From Methylobacterium oryzae (GTDB lineage Bacteria > Pseudomonadota > Alphaproteobacteria > Rhizobiales > Beijerinckiaceae): a DNA stretch of 64,000 nt. Positions within the stretch are counted from its first letter, which is position 1. Every line of letters begins with the position of its first letter. The stretch covers positions 1 through 64,000 of the forward strand of contig NZ_CP090351.1 of assembly GCF_021398735.1 (NCBI RefSeq). The letters run 5' to 3'. Shown here one piece after another: positions 1-8,870 of this stretch. Under the pieces are notes generated by a model. It worked only from the letters and a program-made list of their open reading frames with translations. It ran no database searches and was not told the DNA's origin. The position numbers and the translations under genes were made by a program.

Positions 1-2
1 TC

Positions 3-95
3 GTGTTCAACTCCCTCCTCTCGGACCTGGACGGCTGGCTCGAGCCGTTCTGCGCGCTGAGTGGAGTCAGCACTGACTTGAAGGCAGCAGCATGA
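3..95 (+). CDS. 3' end of an upstream gene (partial)
   Basis: An open frame enters from the left edge and stops at a TGA that overlaps the ATG of the next gene (ATGA). Its codons end mostly in G or C, like the real genes here, whereas the other two frames do not. The visible tail contains FNSLLSDLDGWLEPF. The last ten codons run through an operator palindrome, so it is also possible that the true gene ends differently. Function cannot be told from 30 residues. Confidence 0.5.
   Translation: MFNSLLSDLDGWLEPFCALSGVSTDLKAAA
64..79 (+). promoter_or_regulatory. Operator palindrome, copy 1
   Basis: GAGTCAGCACTGACTT, a near-perfect match to the window-wide palindrome, 13 bases before the ATG at 92. 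It lies within the end of the upstream frame; no clear -10 box sits next to it. Confidence 0.7.
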
Positions 96-610
96 GCACC
101 CCGAAGAAGGCGCCCCGGGCCCGGACCCCGCAGCAGAACCTGGAGGCCGGCGTCAGCGCCGTCACCCGCTCCATCACCGCGCTCGTGAAGCTGATCGAGC
201 GCAACGGCGAGAAGCTGTCGGCCGAGGACGCCGTGAAGGCCTTCAGCTTCATCGCGGTGGCCAACAACGCCGGGCAGACGAAGGCGCTGGCCGCGGTGCA
301 GGCGGCGAGCCTCGCCAGCTTCTCGCTGGACCGGGCGATCCCCGTGATCGCCGGCGTGCAGCTCGCCACGGCGCCCACGCCCGTGATGCCCGGCTCCCCG
401 CTGAGCCCGATCCCGGCGCCGGCCGCCGCGCGCCCCGCGGGGCGCCCGTCCGTGGACGAGCTCGGCGGCCGGTTCTGCCGCGACGTGCGCGACGCGGCCA
501 AGCGCATCCCGGGCAACGACCGCGGCCTGATCATGTCGGGCAGCGGCGGCGGCAGCGACGACGTCGGCTTCGTGGACGACGACGAGACCCCTGATAGCGA
601 AGAGGAGTGA
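92..610 (+). CDS. Hypothetical protein with acidic tail, upstream of RecA
   Basis: 172 residues. The first half is basic and probably helical; the middle is Pro/Ala-rich linker; the last 30 residues are Gly-rich and then strongly acidic (DDDETPDSEEE). An acidic tail on a small protein encoded directly before a recombinase recalls single-strand-binding or recombination-mediator proteins, but no OB fold or SSB tail can be read, so that is only a guess. It overlaps or abuts recA and is surely co-transcribed with it. Start ATG has an AAGGCAGCAGC ribosome site upstream. Confidence 0.8.
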   Translation: MSTPKKAPRARTPQQNLEAGVSAVTRSITALVKLIERNGEKLSAEDAVKAFSFIAVANNAGQTKALAAVQAASLASFSLDRAIPVIAGVQLATAPTPVMPGSPLSPIPAPAAARPAGRPSVDELGGRFCRDVRDAAKRIPGNDRGLIMSGSGGGSDDVGFVDDDETPDSEEE

Positions 611-615
611 GCACA

Positions 616-1722
616 ATGGCATCGGCAGCAGACATCGCGAAGGCGCTCGAGGGACTGATCGGCGGTAACGACGACGAGGCGACCGTCGCCCACTTCCTGG
701 ACACCGGCTACGCGCCGCTGAACTACGCCCTGTCCTCGCGCTGGGACGGCGGCTTCCCCGTCGGGCGCCAGGTCGAGGTGGCCGGCCCGTCGACCTCGGG
801 CAAGACGGCCATCGCCACCCGCGCCATGATCGCCGCGCAGCGCGCCGGCGGCATCGCCGGGTTCATGGACCACGAGCGCTCGTTCTCGGGCGTGCTCGCC
901 CAGCGGATCGGCCTCGACACCACGCCCGGCCGGTTCCTCTACAAGAAGCCGCGCACCTTCGAGGACAGCCTCACGATCATGGTGCGGGCGGCCGAGCTGA
1001 TCCGCACCAAGAAGCTGATCGCCCCCGAGGCGCCCATCTGCTTCGTGGCCGACTCCCTCGCCTCGATGGTCCCCCAGTCCGCGCTGATCGACATGAAGAC
1101 CGGCAAGGACAAGGACATGACCGACCGGAACATGAACGACAACACGGCGCTCGCCCGCGCCACCTCGGCTCACCTCCCGGCGTTCAACCTCTACATCGAG
1201 GAGCTCGGGGTCTGCGCGATCTTCACCAACCAGATCCGCATGAAGATCGGCGTCATGTATGGCGATCCCCGGAAGACCCCGGGCGGCGAGGCGCCCTACT
1301 TCTACGACAGCCAGAAGCTGATGCTCGGCGCCGCGGCCAAGATCCAGAAGGGCAAGGGCGAGGACGCCGAGGTCCTGGGCGTCGAGGTCTCGGGCGTGGT
1401 CGCCAAGAACAAGGTCGCCCGGCCGTTCCTGCGCGCCACCTGGCGCTTCATGTTCCAGCCCGACGGCTTCGGGAAGTTCGACGTCGAGCGCTCCCTGATC
1501 GAGTTCCTGGTCAAGGAGAAGCTGATGCCCGAGGGCCGGCCGGGCTTCGTGGTCTGGGACGGCAAGCAGATCGCCAAGGAGGCGCTCGCCCGCAAGATCG
1601 AGGCGGCCGGTGCCCTCGAGGAGCTGCACGCGCTGCTGCCCAAGGCCTACGAGCCGCCGGTGGTCGGCGAGGTCGAACTCACGGGCGAGACCGAAGCGGC
1701 CCCGATCGCCGAAGCCGCATGA
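616..1722 (+). CDS. RecA/UvsX-like recombinase
   Basis: 368 residues of the RecA family, the strand-exchange ATPase used for recombination-dependent replication and repair. Walker A GPSTSGKT is at residues 57-64; a Walker B-like strand ending ICFVADS is near 141-147; IFTNQIRMKIGVMYGDP resembles the RecA L2/NQ region, followed by TPGGEAPYFY like the conserved TPGG segment. Length is typical of RecA. ATG at 616 has AGAGGAG eight bases upstream; a GTG at 607 overlapping the previous stop is an alternative start. With SbcCD-like, RuvC-like and UvsW-like genes elsewhere in the window it completes a phage recombination set. Confidence 0.92.
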   Translation: MASAADIAKALEGLIGGNDDEATVAHFLDTGYAPLNYALSSRWDGGFPVGRQVEVAGPSTSGKTAIATRAMIAAQRAGGIAGFMDHERSFSGVLAQRIGLDTTPGRFLYKKPRTFEDSLTIMVRAAELIRTKKLIAPEAPICFVADSLASMVPQSALIDMKTGKDKDMTDRNMNDNTALARATSAHLPAFNLYIEELGVCAIFTNQIRMKIGVMYGDPRKTPGGEAPYFYDSQKLMLGAAAKIQKGKGEDAEVLGVEVSGVVAKNKVARPFLRATWRFMFQPDGFGKFDVERSLIEFLVKEKLMPEGRPGFVVWDGKQIAKEALARKIEAAGALEELHALLPKAYEPPVVGEVELTGETEAAPIAEAA

Positions 1723-1818
1723 GCTCGATGCGGCGCCTCATCGTCGGTTGAGGCGCCCATCGCACTTTCACCCCGACTCGCGCGACGCTACGTTTCTACC
1801 CAGAAGGGAAACTGTGTC

Positions 1819-2280
1819 GTGCGTGTCATCTCCGTTTGGAACCCCTATGCGTCGCTCCTGGTGCATGGGCACAAGCTCGTCGAAACCCGGGGTTTCCCCG
1901 CGCCCAAGGGCCTGATCGGTCAGCGGATCGGCATCGCGTCGACCAAGATCGTCCGGCCCGAGCAGCGCGACGCGATGAAGGACCCGGTCTTCGCCCGCTA
2001 CTACTTCGAGACCAACCTGCCTCGTGACATCGAGGAGCTGCCGAATGGCTACCTCCTCGGCACCGTGCTGTTGCACTCGTGCGAGCCGATCAGCGAGGAG
2101 GACCTCGAGGACGTGACGGAGGAGGAGAAGGTCTACGGCTGGTGGACGGAAGGGCGCTACGCCTGGCGCGTCCGCGAGCCTGACGCCTTCGACGATCCGG
2201 TGCCGGTCCGGGGCGCGCAGGGAATTTGGACCCTGCCCGATGCTGTCGTGCTCCCCTTCCCCCGAACCCAGGCTGCTTGA
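1819..2280 (+). CDS. ASCH-domain protein
   Basis: 153 residues. The N-terminus RVISVWNPYASLLVHGHK followed by KLVETRG is the ASCH/PUA-like signature (W.PYA..i..G.K..E.R). ASCH domains are small beta barrels thought to bind RNA or modified nucleotides; phage members have no agreed role. GTG start at 1819 preceded by AGAAGGGA nine bases upstream; an ATG is not available in frame. The 3' end overlaps the next gene by 41 bases in another frame. Confidence 0.75.
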   Translation: MRVISVWNPYASLLVHGHKLVETRGFPAPKGLIGQRIGIASTKIVRPEQRDAMKDPVFARYYFETNLPRDIEELPNGYLLGTVLLHSCEPISEEDLEDVTEEEKVYGWWTEGRYAWRVREPDAFDDPVPVRGAQGIWTLPDAVVLPFPRTQAA

Positions 2281-2659
2281 GAAGGTCAAGAAGGGCCGCC
2301 GGCTCTACGGCGCCATCTACCAAGTGGCCGACGGCCGGCGCGTCTACCTGGCCTACCGCTCGCGCAAGGAGATCTTCCGCTCGGGTGAGAACTGCATCTC
2401 GGACGCCGTCCGCGAGGGCAAGGCTTGCTGGGCGCTCGATGACGCCACCCTCCTGATGCTGCGCGCCCGCAAGATCGAGTTCGCGGGCGTGCTGCTCAAG
2501 GACACCGGCGACAAGTGGCTGACCCGCACGGAGATCTTCTTCGACCGGGACAAGGCCAGCGTGAAGAACTACTCCGGCCGCGGCGGCGCGCTTCAGCGTT
2601 ATCTGCCATTGCGCAATTTCGCATTTCGGCGAGCCCCTATAAAAATTCCAAAGAGATAA
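2240..2659 (+). CDS. Hypothetical protein truncated or altered at a low-GC junction
   Basis: 139 residues, no recognised family. Codon use is phage-like and GC-rich up to about base 2590, then changes abruptly to AT-rich sequence encoding a basic tail (NFAFRRAPIKIPKR). This suggests that the original 3' end was replaced when the adjacent low-GC gene was acquired. The start overlaps the ASCH gene, so the two are probably translationally coupled. Confidence 0.65.
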   Translation: MLSCSPSPEPRLLEKVKKGRRLYGAIYQVADGRRVYLAYRSRKEIFRSGENCISDAVREGKACWALDDATLLMLRARKIEFAGVLLKDTGDKWLTRTEIFFDRDKASVKNYSGRGGALQRYLPLRNFAFRRAPIKIPKR

Positions 2660-2753
2660 ACAATCTCGAAGCTAGGAACTATTTTATCAAACCTATATCC
2701 AGCGATTTAAATCCATGTTAGCTTACTTCCGTTCCGATAATGGGAGCAGCGCC

Positions 2754-3530
2754 ATGGTGAATTTAACAAAAATAGCCGCAATAGGCTTGTTTGTGTTTGC
2801 AAGCTCCAATCACTCGTATGGACAGCAACCGCCCGCGCCACCACCAACACCAGATATTCAGCAAAAGATTACTCTCAACAACAGAGTATTCCTCAACGCC
2901 GCCAATGTCTACGACCCAACATATGGTCTACTAAGGATAGGCTATATCAAAGATAATGTTCTTTCGTTTCTGCCGACAAATAAGCCTATAAGAAATATTG
3001 AAATGCCGACCCCACAATCAAAAAGTTTTGTTGTATACAGCTTTACGTCCAAGGAAGGCGCCGAGGGAAAGGTTGATATCCCGATAATTGGATCGGCCTC
3101 CGCCGCCAAAGATCAGGTTGTATACGCCAACATGGAAGACATAAACGAAGTCTATGCGCCGCCAGCGAGCGTAGCTCTGTCGACCTGCGAAATCTGGGCT
3201 TTGATAGATCCAAATCAGATACCGAACGGCTCAACTGTCATATTCACAGATCATGCCGTATTCAGCAAAATTGCCTACGGTGTCGCCGATAAACAAGCTG
3301 GCGAAGCAAAAGCTTCAGTCGGAACATTCATAAGTGTCGGGGCGTCCGCATATAAGCAGGCTGCCTCGGAGACAAAAGTTCCTCTTATATCTGTGACTGG
3401 CGTTCAATTTGTCGTTGATGATGTCAAAAAATTCTGCACCGTATCGACTGCTATACCGGAGGTAACCAATTTTAGAAGCGTCAACGATTTGGTGAAGCCA
3501 AATAATCTGCTTGTTAAAGGAATATTCTAA
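2754..3530 (+). CDS. Secreted hypothetical protein (low-GC moron 1)
   Basis: 258 residues. A Sec signal peptide (MVNLTKIAAIGLFVFASS, then NHSYGQQ with a probable cleavage after YGQ or nearby) precedes a Pro-rich linker and a beta-rich body with two cysteines (STCEIW, KKFCTV) that could pair in the periplasm. ATG at 2754 has GGGAG seven bases upstream; an in-frame ATG at 2715 would bury the signal peptide. Base composition is markedly AT-richer than its neighbours, indicating recent transfer. A terminator-like hairpin follows. Function unknown. Confidence 0.8.
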   Translation: MVNLTKIAAIGLFVFASSNHSYGQQPPAPPPTPDIQQKITLNNRVFLNAANVYDPTYGLLRIGYIKDNVLSFLPTNKPIRNIEMPTPQSKSFVVYSFTSKEGAEGKVDIPIIGSASAAKDQVVYANMEDINEVYAPPASVALSTCEIWALIDPNQIPNGSTVIFTDHAVFSKIAYGVADKQAGEAKASVGTFISVGASAYKQAASETKVPLISVTGVQFVVDDVKKFCTVSTAIPEVTNFRSVNDLVKPNNLLVKGIF

Positions 3531-3592
3531 CGACGCTCAACTGCTGGGACACCCAGTCAACCGCATATGGTGTCCCGGCAATTTCAGCGTCG
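3531..3592 (+). terminator. Nested inverted repeat after moron 1
   Basis: Outer arms CGACGCT (3531-3537) and AGCGTCG (3586-3592) enclose a strong inner stem GGGACACC (3546-3553) with GGTGTCCC (3569-3576). It lies between two same-strand units and probably ends the moron transcript. Confidence 0.55.
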
Positions 3593-3644
3593 AATTGGAG
3601 GTTCGCATGGCCGCTTGAACCCACGCAAAAGCCAACGTGTGCTC

Positions 3645-3668
3645 GCTATAATCAGTCAGCAATGACAC
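3645..3668 (+). promoter_or_regulatory. Promoter and operator, copy 2 (sbcD operon)
   Basis: A -10 box TATAAT at 3647-3652 abuts the palindrome AGTCAGTCAGCAATGACACA (core GTCAGCAATGAC 3655-3666). The ATG inside the palindrome opens an eight-codon frame that ends in ATGA on the next gene start, possibly by chance. Confidence 0.75.
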
Positions 3669-3684
3669 ACGCACAGAAGGCGAC

Positions 3685-4752
3685 ATGACCTACGGCCTCC
3701 TCTCCGACATCCACGCGCACGCCTGGTCAGCCTTCTCGACCCGGCTGCCGTGCGGCCGCAACTCGCGGCTCCAGATCATCGTGGACGAGCTGAAGCGGGC
3801 GGCCATCGACACCCGGGACGCCGGCGGCGATCTGCTGGTGTTCGGCGGCGACCTCTTCCACACCCGCGGCTCGCTCGACCCGGAGGTGTTCAACCCCGTC
3901 ACCGAGGCGATCAAGGAGCTGCTCGCCGACGGCTTCCGCATCGTGGCGATCCCGGGCAACCACGACCTCAAGTCGAACGAGACCACGGAGCTCGGCAACG
4001 CATTCCAGTCGCTCAAGGGCACGCAGGGCTTCGGCATCGTCACCCAGCCGAAGCTCCTGGACAGCCTGCCGCTGGCGATGGTGCCGTGGATCCCGAAGCT
4101 CGACGACCTCAAGGCCGTGCTCGAGGCGCTCGCGGAGGAGGCGGTGCGCCGGGGCAGCCTGGGTCAGACCGACCTGATCATGCACGCCGGCATCGACGGC
4201 GTCCTGTCGGGCATGCCGGCCCACGGGCTGACCCCGGACTACCTGGTCAAGCTCGGCTTCCGGCGCGTGTTCGCCGGCCACTACCATCACCACTGCTCGT
4301 TCGAGGACGGCAAGGTCTGGTCGATCGGCGCGACGACGCACCAGACGGCGAGCGACATCGGCACCAAGGCCGGGTTCCTGCTGGTGGACGACTCCGGCGT
4401 CGCCTACCGCGCCAGCCGGGCACCCGAGTTCGTCGAAGTCTCGGACGAGACCGACCCGGACGAGATCCCGAACGTGGTCGACGGCAACTACGTCCGGGTG
4501 CGCGGGCTCAAGCTCTCCGAGGCCGACGAGGTCAACCTGCGCGAGGAGCTGATCCGGCTCGGGGCCAAGGGCGTCGTCATGAACGTCGAGCGCCAGACCA
4601 CAAGCGCCCGGGCGTCGGCGCCGTCGGTGAAGGCCAAGAGCCTCGAGGCGTCGGTGGCCGACTACATCGAGCGCCAGGCCTCGCCGCACATGGACGCCGT
4701 GAAGACCCAGGCCGCGGCGATCATCTCGGCTGTTCGCGCCGCCACAGAATAA
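3685..4752 (+). CDS. SbcD/Mre11-like nuclease (phage gp47 type)
   Basis: 355 residues, metallophosphoesterase family. The metal-binding motifs can be read in order: D-x-H in LLSDIHAHAW (residues 6-14), GGDLFH near 52-57, GNHD near 92-95, HAGID near 167 and GHYHHH near 196-201. In T4 the equivalent gp47 works with gp46 as an exonuclease that processes DNA ends. The SbcC-like partner lies two genes downstream in the same operon, as in other phages. Start ATG follows AGAAGGCG. Confidence 0.92.
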   Translation: MTYGLLSDIHAHAWSAFSTRLPCGRNSRLQIIVDELKRAAIDTRDAGGDLLVFGGDLFHTRGSLDPEVFNPVTEAIKELLADGFRIVAIPGNHDLKSNETTELGNAFQSLKGTQGFGIVTQPKLLDSLPLAMVPWIPKLDDLKAVLEALAEEAVRRGSLGQTDLIMHAGIDGVLSGMPAHGLTPDYLVKLGFRRVFAGHYHHHCSFEDGKVWSIGATTHQTASDIGTKAGFLLVDDSGVAYRASRAPEFVEVSDETDPDEIPNVVDGNYVRVRGLKLSEADEVNLREELIRLGAKGVVMNVERQTTSARASAPSVKAKSLEASVADYIERQASPHMDAVKTQAAAIISAVRAATE

Positions 4753-4774
4753 GCCGCGAATATCCCGAGATCGT

Positions 4775-4800
4775 CTCGCTATATTCGTCTGAGCAACAAC
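4775..4800 (+). promoter_or_regulatory. Possible internal promoter without operator
   Basis: GCTATATT resembles the GCTATA -10 boxes of the operator promoters, but no palindrome follows. It lies in the 63-base gap before the gene at 4816. Confidence 0.35.
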
Positions 4801-4815
4801 GAACGCGAGGGCAAC

Positions 4816-5214
4816 ATGAGCCAGTATTTCAAGATCACTTACGTCCGCAAGCAAGTCATCACTGACTATTTGCCCGGCGGCGCGACCCGCGAGGTCACGC
4901 GCGAGATCGAGGAGACGATCGGCGGCCTGCCCGGCTCGACGGTCGCGAACTACCGTCGGGTGCTGGGCGACCAAATCCGCCGGGTCGAGGCCGAGGCGGT
5001 GGAGCCGAGCGTGGCGCACAAGGGCCGGCGTCCGTCCGCAGGCGCCCGGCAGGCGTTCGGCCTGGGCGCGGCACCCGAGGGCTACGCCCCGAGCCCGGAG
5101 CGCGGCACGTCCATCCACACCGGCAAGGCGCCGGCGGCCACCGAGACCGAGAACGATCCGTTCGGCGTCTCCTACGCCGACGTCGTCAACGCGATGGTCG
5201 AGAAGGCAGCCTGA
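4816..5214 (+). CDS. Hypothetical protein between sbcD- and sbcC-like genes
   Basis: 132 residues, no recognised family. The N-terminal half (YFKITYVRKQV, then charged helix) may be an ordered domain; residues 70-110 are Pro/Gly/Ala-rich and the last part, NDPFGVSYADVVNAM, is helical. The stop overlaps the next start (TGATG). Position inside the nuclease operon suggests a role in DNA-end processing or replication, by context only. Confidence 0.8.
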   Translation: MSQYFKITYVRKQVITDYLPGGATREVTREIEETIGGLPGSTVANYRRVLGDQIRRVEAEAVEPSVAHKGRRPSAGARQAFGLGAAPEGYAPSPERGTSIHTGKAPAATETENDPFGVSYADVVNAMVEKAA

Positions 5215-5537
5215 TGTTCCTCGTCACCGACCTCGCGATGAAGCCCGAGGCCGACGACGTCGAGCGCGGATGGATCGGCGTCGAGTCCGTCGTCCATCTG
5301 GGCGCCGAGGATGCCATCGCAGACCTGATCGGGCGCGTCCGCTTCTCCCTCGGCTACGAGCTCGACACGGAGCTCGGCCAAGGCGAGCCGGCGCTCCCGG
5401 TCGCGGCTGAGCGGATGATCGCGCTCTGGAAGAAGCACCAGCTCAGCAACGGTCATGGCGCGGCAACCCTGCGCATCGACACCCGCGACTTCCAGCACCT
5501 CCTGATCCCCGTCGCACACCCGAGGGCGGCCTCATGA
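5214..5537 (+). CDS. Hypothetical protein preceding the sbcC-like gene
   Basis: 107 residues, no recognised family. It begins MFLVTDLAMKP and is overlapped at both ends by its neighbours (TGATG upstream, ATGA downstream), so it belongs to the same translationally coupled operon as the SbcCD-like pair. No motif supports a function. Confidence 0.8.
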   Translation: MFLVTDLAMKPEADDVERGWIGVESVVHLGAEDAIADLIGRVRFSLGYELDTELGQGEPALPVAAERMIALWKKHQLSNGHGAATLRIDTRDFQHLLIPVAHPRAAS

Positions 5538-7474
5538 AAATCCTCGACGTCGAGATCGAGAACTTCCTCACGCTGGCGAGCGCCCGGGTCGGCATGTCCG
5601 ACCGGGGCTTGGTGCTCGTGCAGGGCGAGAACCAGGCCGACACGTCGGCCGACTCCAACGGCGCCGGCAAGAGCTCCTTCGCCGACGCCGTCTTCTGGTG
5701 CCTCTACGGCGAGACCAGCCGTGGCATCTCGGGCGACGACGTCATCAACTGGGCGGCCAAGAAGGGCACCCGCGTCGCAACCCGGATCCAGGAAGGCGAC
5801 CTCACCTACACGATCGCCCGGCACCGCAAGCACAAGGCCGGCAAGAACGCCCTGCGCGTCCTGCTGCTCGACGCGGCCGGCGACACCCACGACCTGACGA
5901 AGGGCACCGACAAGCTCACGCAGGCCCTGGTGAACGAGATCCTCGGCGCCTCGCGCGAGGTGTTCATCTCGGCCGTCCTCGCTGGCCAGGACCAGATGCC
6001 GGACCTGCCCGGCATGACCGACAAGAACCTGAAGGTGATCGTCGAGGAGGCCGCCGGCACGACGGTGCTGGAGAAGGGCCACAAGGTCGCCCTGGCGCAC
6101 CACAACGAGGCGAAGATCGCCGTCCAGGCGGCAACCCAGGGCGTCGCGAACGCCCAGAGCTGGCTCGATGCCTCGCGCAGCCAGGTCGAGGCCGCGGTCG
6201 TCGACATGAGCGAATGGGAGCAAGCACGAAAGCTCGAAATCGAGAACCTCACGACCGGCGTCCGCGCCATCGTCGCCGAAGTGAAGACGGCCCGGGCCGA
6301 GCTGGCGAAGACCGACAAGGCGGCCCTCGAGGCGCAGCTCGCCGACGCCTCCGCGCGGCTCAACGGCCTGGCCGGCGAGCAGCAGGAGGATCGCCGCTTG
6401 GGCGAGCTGTCGAACCAGGCTCATCGGGCGCGCGACCGGGCGAAGCTCGACCTGGATCTTGCGACCGAGAAGGCGCGCAAGGAGAAGGCGGCTCACGACG
6501 ACGTCGACCACCTGGTCGGGTGCCCGTGCCGGAGCTGCTCCAAGCCCTACACCGCCGACGACATCGCCCCGGCCAAGGAACAGGCCGCCAAGGCGCTGCG
6601 GGACGCGCTGCTCGCTCTGCGCGACGCGAAGTCAGCGCACGCGAGCGCGACAGAAGCGCTCGAAATCGCTCGCACAGCGATGGAAACGCATCGCGCGAGC
6701 ATGACTGACGCGAGCGCGACGAACGCTCTCAGCGCTCAATTGCGCGCGTCCATCGCGGCCTACGACCGGGAGGCCGACCGCATCGAGGCCCGGGCCGCGG
6801 AAGCGCGACGCGAAGCCGACCGGATCAAGGCGGTCCAGGCCCAGGTGAACCCCTATGCCGCGGTGAAGGCCCGGCACGAGGCGTCGGTGGTCGAGAAGGA
6901 GGAGCTGCTCAAGACGGCCCAGGCCGGTCTGGAGAAGGCTCAGACCGAACTCGAGATCGCCGAGGAGGTCTGCAAGGTGTTCGCGCCGGCCGGCGCCCGG
7001 GCCGAGATGCTCGACGAGGTGACGCCCTACCTCAACGCCCAGACGACGAAGTATCTGGGCACGCTGTCGGACGGCAACATCCAGGCGACCTGGTCGACGC
7101 TCACCCGCAACAAGGCCGGCGAGCTGAAGGAGAAGTTCGCCATCGAGGTGGACCACGCGCTGGGCGGGACCCGGTTCGCAGCGATCTCGGGCGGCGAGCA
7201 GCGCAAGGTCCGCATCGCGGCAGCGCTCGCGCTCCAGGACCTGGTGGCGTCCCGGGCCTCGAAGCCGATCCCGCTGTTCGTGGGCGACGAGATCGACAAC
7301 GCCCTCGACCCGGCCGGCGTCGAGCGGCTGACCATGATCCTCCAGGAGAAGGCCCGCGAGCGCGGGACCGTCTTCATCATCAGCCACAGCGACCTGAAGG
7401 ACTGGGTCCCGCAGGTGATGAAGGTCACGAAGACCGGGCGCGGCGCGTCCACCATCGAGGAGATTTTCGCCTGA
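5534..7474 (+). CDS. SbcC/Rad50-like ATPase (phage gp46 type)
   Basis: 646 residues with SMC/Rad50 layout: N-terminal P-loop (SNGAGKSSF, about residues 39-47), long Ala/Glu/Lys-rich coiled coils, a central zinc-hook-like CPCRSC near residue 330, a second coiled coil, then the ABC signature ISGGEQRK and Walker B LFVGDEIDNALD near the C-terminus. It should pair with the upstream SbcD-like nuclease in an ATP-regulated complex for DNA ends. About half the length of bacterial SbcC, as expected for phage gp46. Confidence 0.92.
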   Translation: MKILDVEIENFLTLASARVGMSDRGLVLVQGENQADTSADSNGAGKSSFADAVFWCLYGETSRGISGDDVINWAAKKGTRVATRIQEGDLTYTIARHRKHKAGKNALRVLLLDAAGDTHDLTKGTDKLTQALVNEILGASREVFISAVLAGQDQMPDLPGMTDKNLKVIVEEAAGTTVLEKGHKVALAHHNEAKIAVQAATQGVANAQSWLDASRSQVEAAVVDMSEWEQARKLEIENLTTGVRAIVAEVKTARAELAKTDKAALEAQLADASARLNGLAGEQQEDRRLGELSNQAHRARDRAKLDLDLATEKARKEKAAHDDVDHLVGCPCRSCSKPYTADDIAPAKEQAAKALRDALLALRDAKSAHASATEALEIARTAMETHRASMTDASATNALSAQLRASIAAYDREADRIEARAAEARREADRIKAVQAQVNPYAAVKARHEASVVEKEELLKTAQAGLEKAQTELEIAEEVCKVFAPAGARAEMLDEVTPYLNAQTTKYLGTLSDGNIQATWSTLTRNKAGELKEKFAIEVDHALGGTRFAAISGGEQRKVRIAAALALQDLVASRASKPIPLFVGDEIDNALDPAGVERLTMILQEKARERGTVFIISHSDLKDWVPQVMKVTKTGRGASTIEEIFA

Positions 7475-7508
7475 GCAACAAGAAAGTTGGTTAGCGCGGG
7501 GCTTAAAT

Positions 7509-7531
7509 ACCTTAGCTATGTCAGCTAAGGT
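7509..7531. promoter_or_regulatory. Inverted repeat before tcmP
   Basis: ACCTTAGCT (7509-7517) and AGCTAAGGT (7523-7531) form a perfect 9-bp inverted repeat with a 5-base spacer at the left border of a low-GC island. It could be an operator for the island or a terminator for the sbcC operon; no U-run follows. Confidence 0.5.
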
Positions 7532-7592
7532 GGCGAATTGCCGTCAGATCCCATTTCAGGCAACCCAAGACGCAGCGTAGCAGGCATAGCGC

Positions 7593-8870
7593 ATGAGCAG
7601 TCATTATGGCTGGAAGGTCGGTCAACCACTACCAAAACTTGGCGCACACAGCTTGGCCAAGCATCAGGTTTTTGCAGATTATACCCGCAAATATCTGCAC
7701 ATATTGTCGCCGATGCTTCAGAAAACGGAACTGCGGCTAACAATAGTCGATGGTTTTTGCGGCGGCGGCGCTTATGATTTAAACGGAACGGTTACCGCCG
7801 GGTCGCCACTAATTTTACTTCGAGCAGTCAAAGCAGCAGAGATTGAACTTGCCAATGCCAGACAGCACGGGTTTACTATTCATTGCGACTTCTATTTCGT
7901 AGATAGAAAAGCAAATCACACCGCTTTCCTGATGGAAGAGATCCAAAATTCTGAGTTCTCAGAGCGCATAGGCCGAGATATACATATAATCACGGGTGAT
8001 TTTGATGAAAAAGCACCCGAAATTGTCGCGGCAATCAAAGCTAAGGGGCGCAGTCAAAGGTCTCTGTTTTTTCTGGATCAATATGGCTGGAGCGCAGTTT
8101 CGTTCGAAACGGTGCGAGGATTATTCAGAGAACTCGCCAATCCAGAGGTATTGATCACCTTTTCCGTCGACACGCTTATCAATTATCTGACCGATCAGAC
8201 TTCGAAAATGCGAGCCGGCCAGCGCATCGAACTGAGCCCTTTGCTGGGTGAAGCTCTTAAGGACATGCGCACAGAGAGAGCACAGAGAGCGGTAATTCAA
8301 GGATTCCTGTATAAACACATCATAGATCGCACCGGGGCCGCCTTTTATACCCCGTTTTTTATAAGATCGCCGCAGAGCCGATGGTCTTATTGGCTGATAC
8401 ATCTATCTATGCATGCCCGCGCCCGGGATGAGATGGCGCGTCGACATTGGGATTTATCCAATACCTTTTCGCACCCGGGTAAATCTGGATTCAATGCCCT
8501 AGGATACGACCCAAGCATAGACAATAATCAGCTTAATTTGGAATTCGATTTTGGCACAAATGCACGGATCGACTCTGTTAACGCTGCCGTCGAGCAACTT
8601 CCCCGGATGATCAACGACGGCTCTGCAGGAGACAGCACGCCCGTGTCGCTCTCTGAACTCTTCGTTGCACACTGCAACGAAACGCCGCTAACGATGAGTT
8701 TAGTCTCCGAAGCCGTCGTGCGCCTCCGAGACGAATATAACGAGATAGAAATATTTGACTCAGAGGGTCGCCTACGCCCACGAGCGACAAAACTCAGCAA
8801 TCTTGACCGTGTTCGCGCAAAGAAACAGCAGAATTTTCTAAGAACTCTGCATCGACCGCGAAATACTTAG
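7593..8870 (+). CDS. tcmP: Three-Cys-motif partner protein TcmP
   Basis: 425 residues. The arrangement HSLAKHQVFADYTRKYL, then TIVDGFCGGGAY (residues about 50-61) and FFLDQYGW (about 159-166) matches the TcmP family, whose genes sit beside genes for the Gp37/Gp68 three-Cys-motif protein. The GFCGGG loop looks like a nucleotide- or SAM-type binding loop. Biochemical role is not established to my knowledge. The family's usual partner is encoded convergently at 9461-10279, with an unknown gene between. AT-rich composition marks the island as acquired. Confidence 0.85.
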   Translation: MSSHYGWKVGQPLPKLGAHSLAKHQVFADYTRKYLHILSPMLQKTELRLTIVDGFCGGGAYDLNGTVTAGSPLILLRAVKAAEIELANARQHGFTIHCDFYFVDRKANHTAFLMEEIQNSEFSERIGRDIHIITGDFDEKAPEIVAAIKAKGRSQRSLFFLDQYGWSAVSFETVRGLFRELANPEVLITFSVDTLINYLTDQTSKMRAGQRIELSPLLGEALKDMRTERAQRAVIQGFLYKHIIDRTGAAFYTPFFIRSPQSRWSYWLIHLSMHARARDEMARRHWDLSNTFSHPGKSGFNALGYDPSIDNNQLNLEFDFGTNARIDSVNAAVEQLPRMINDGSAGDSTPVSLSELFVAHCNETPLTMSLVSEAVVRLRDEYNEIEIFDSEGRLRPRATKLSNLDRVRAKKQQNFLRTLHRPRNT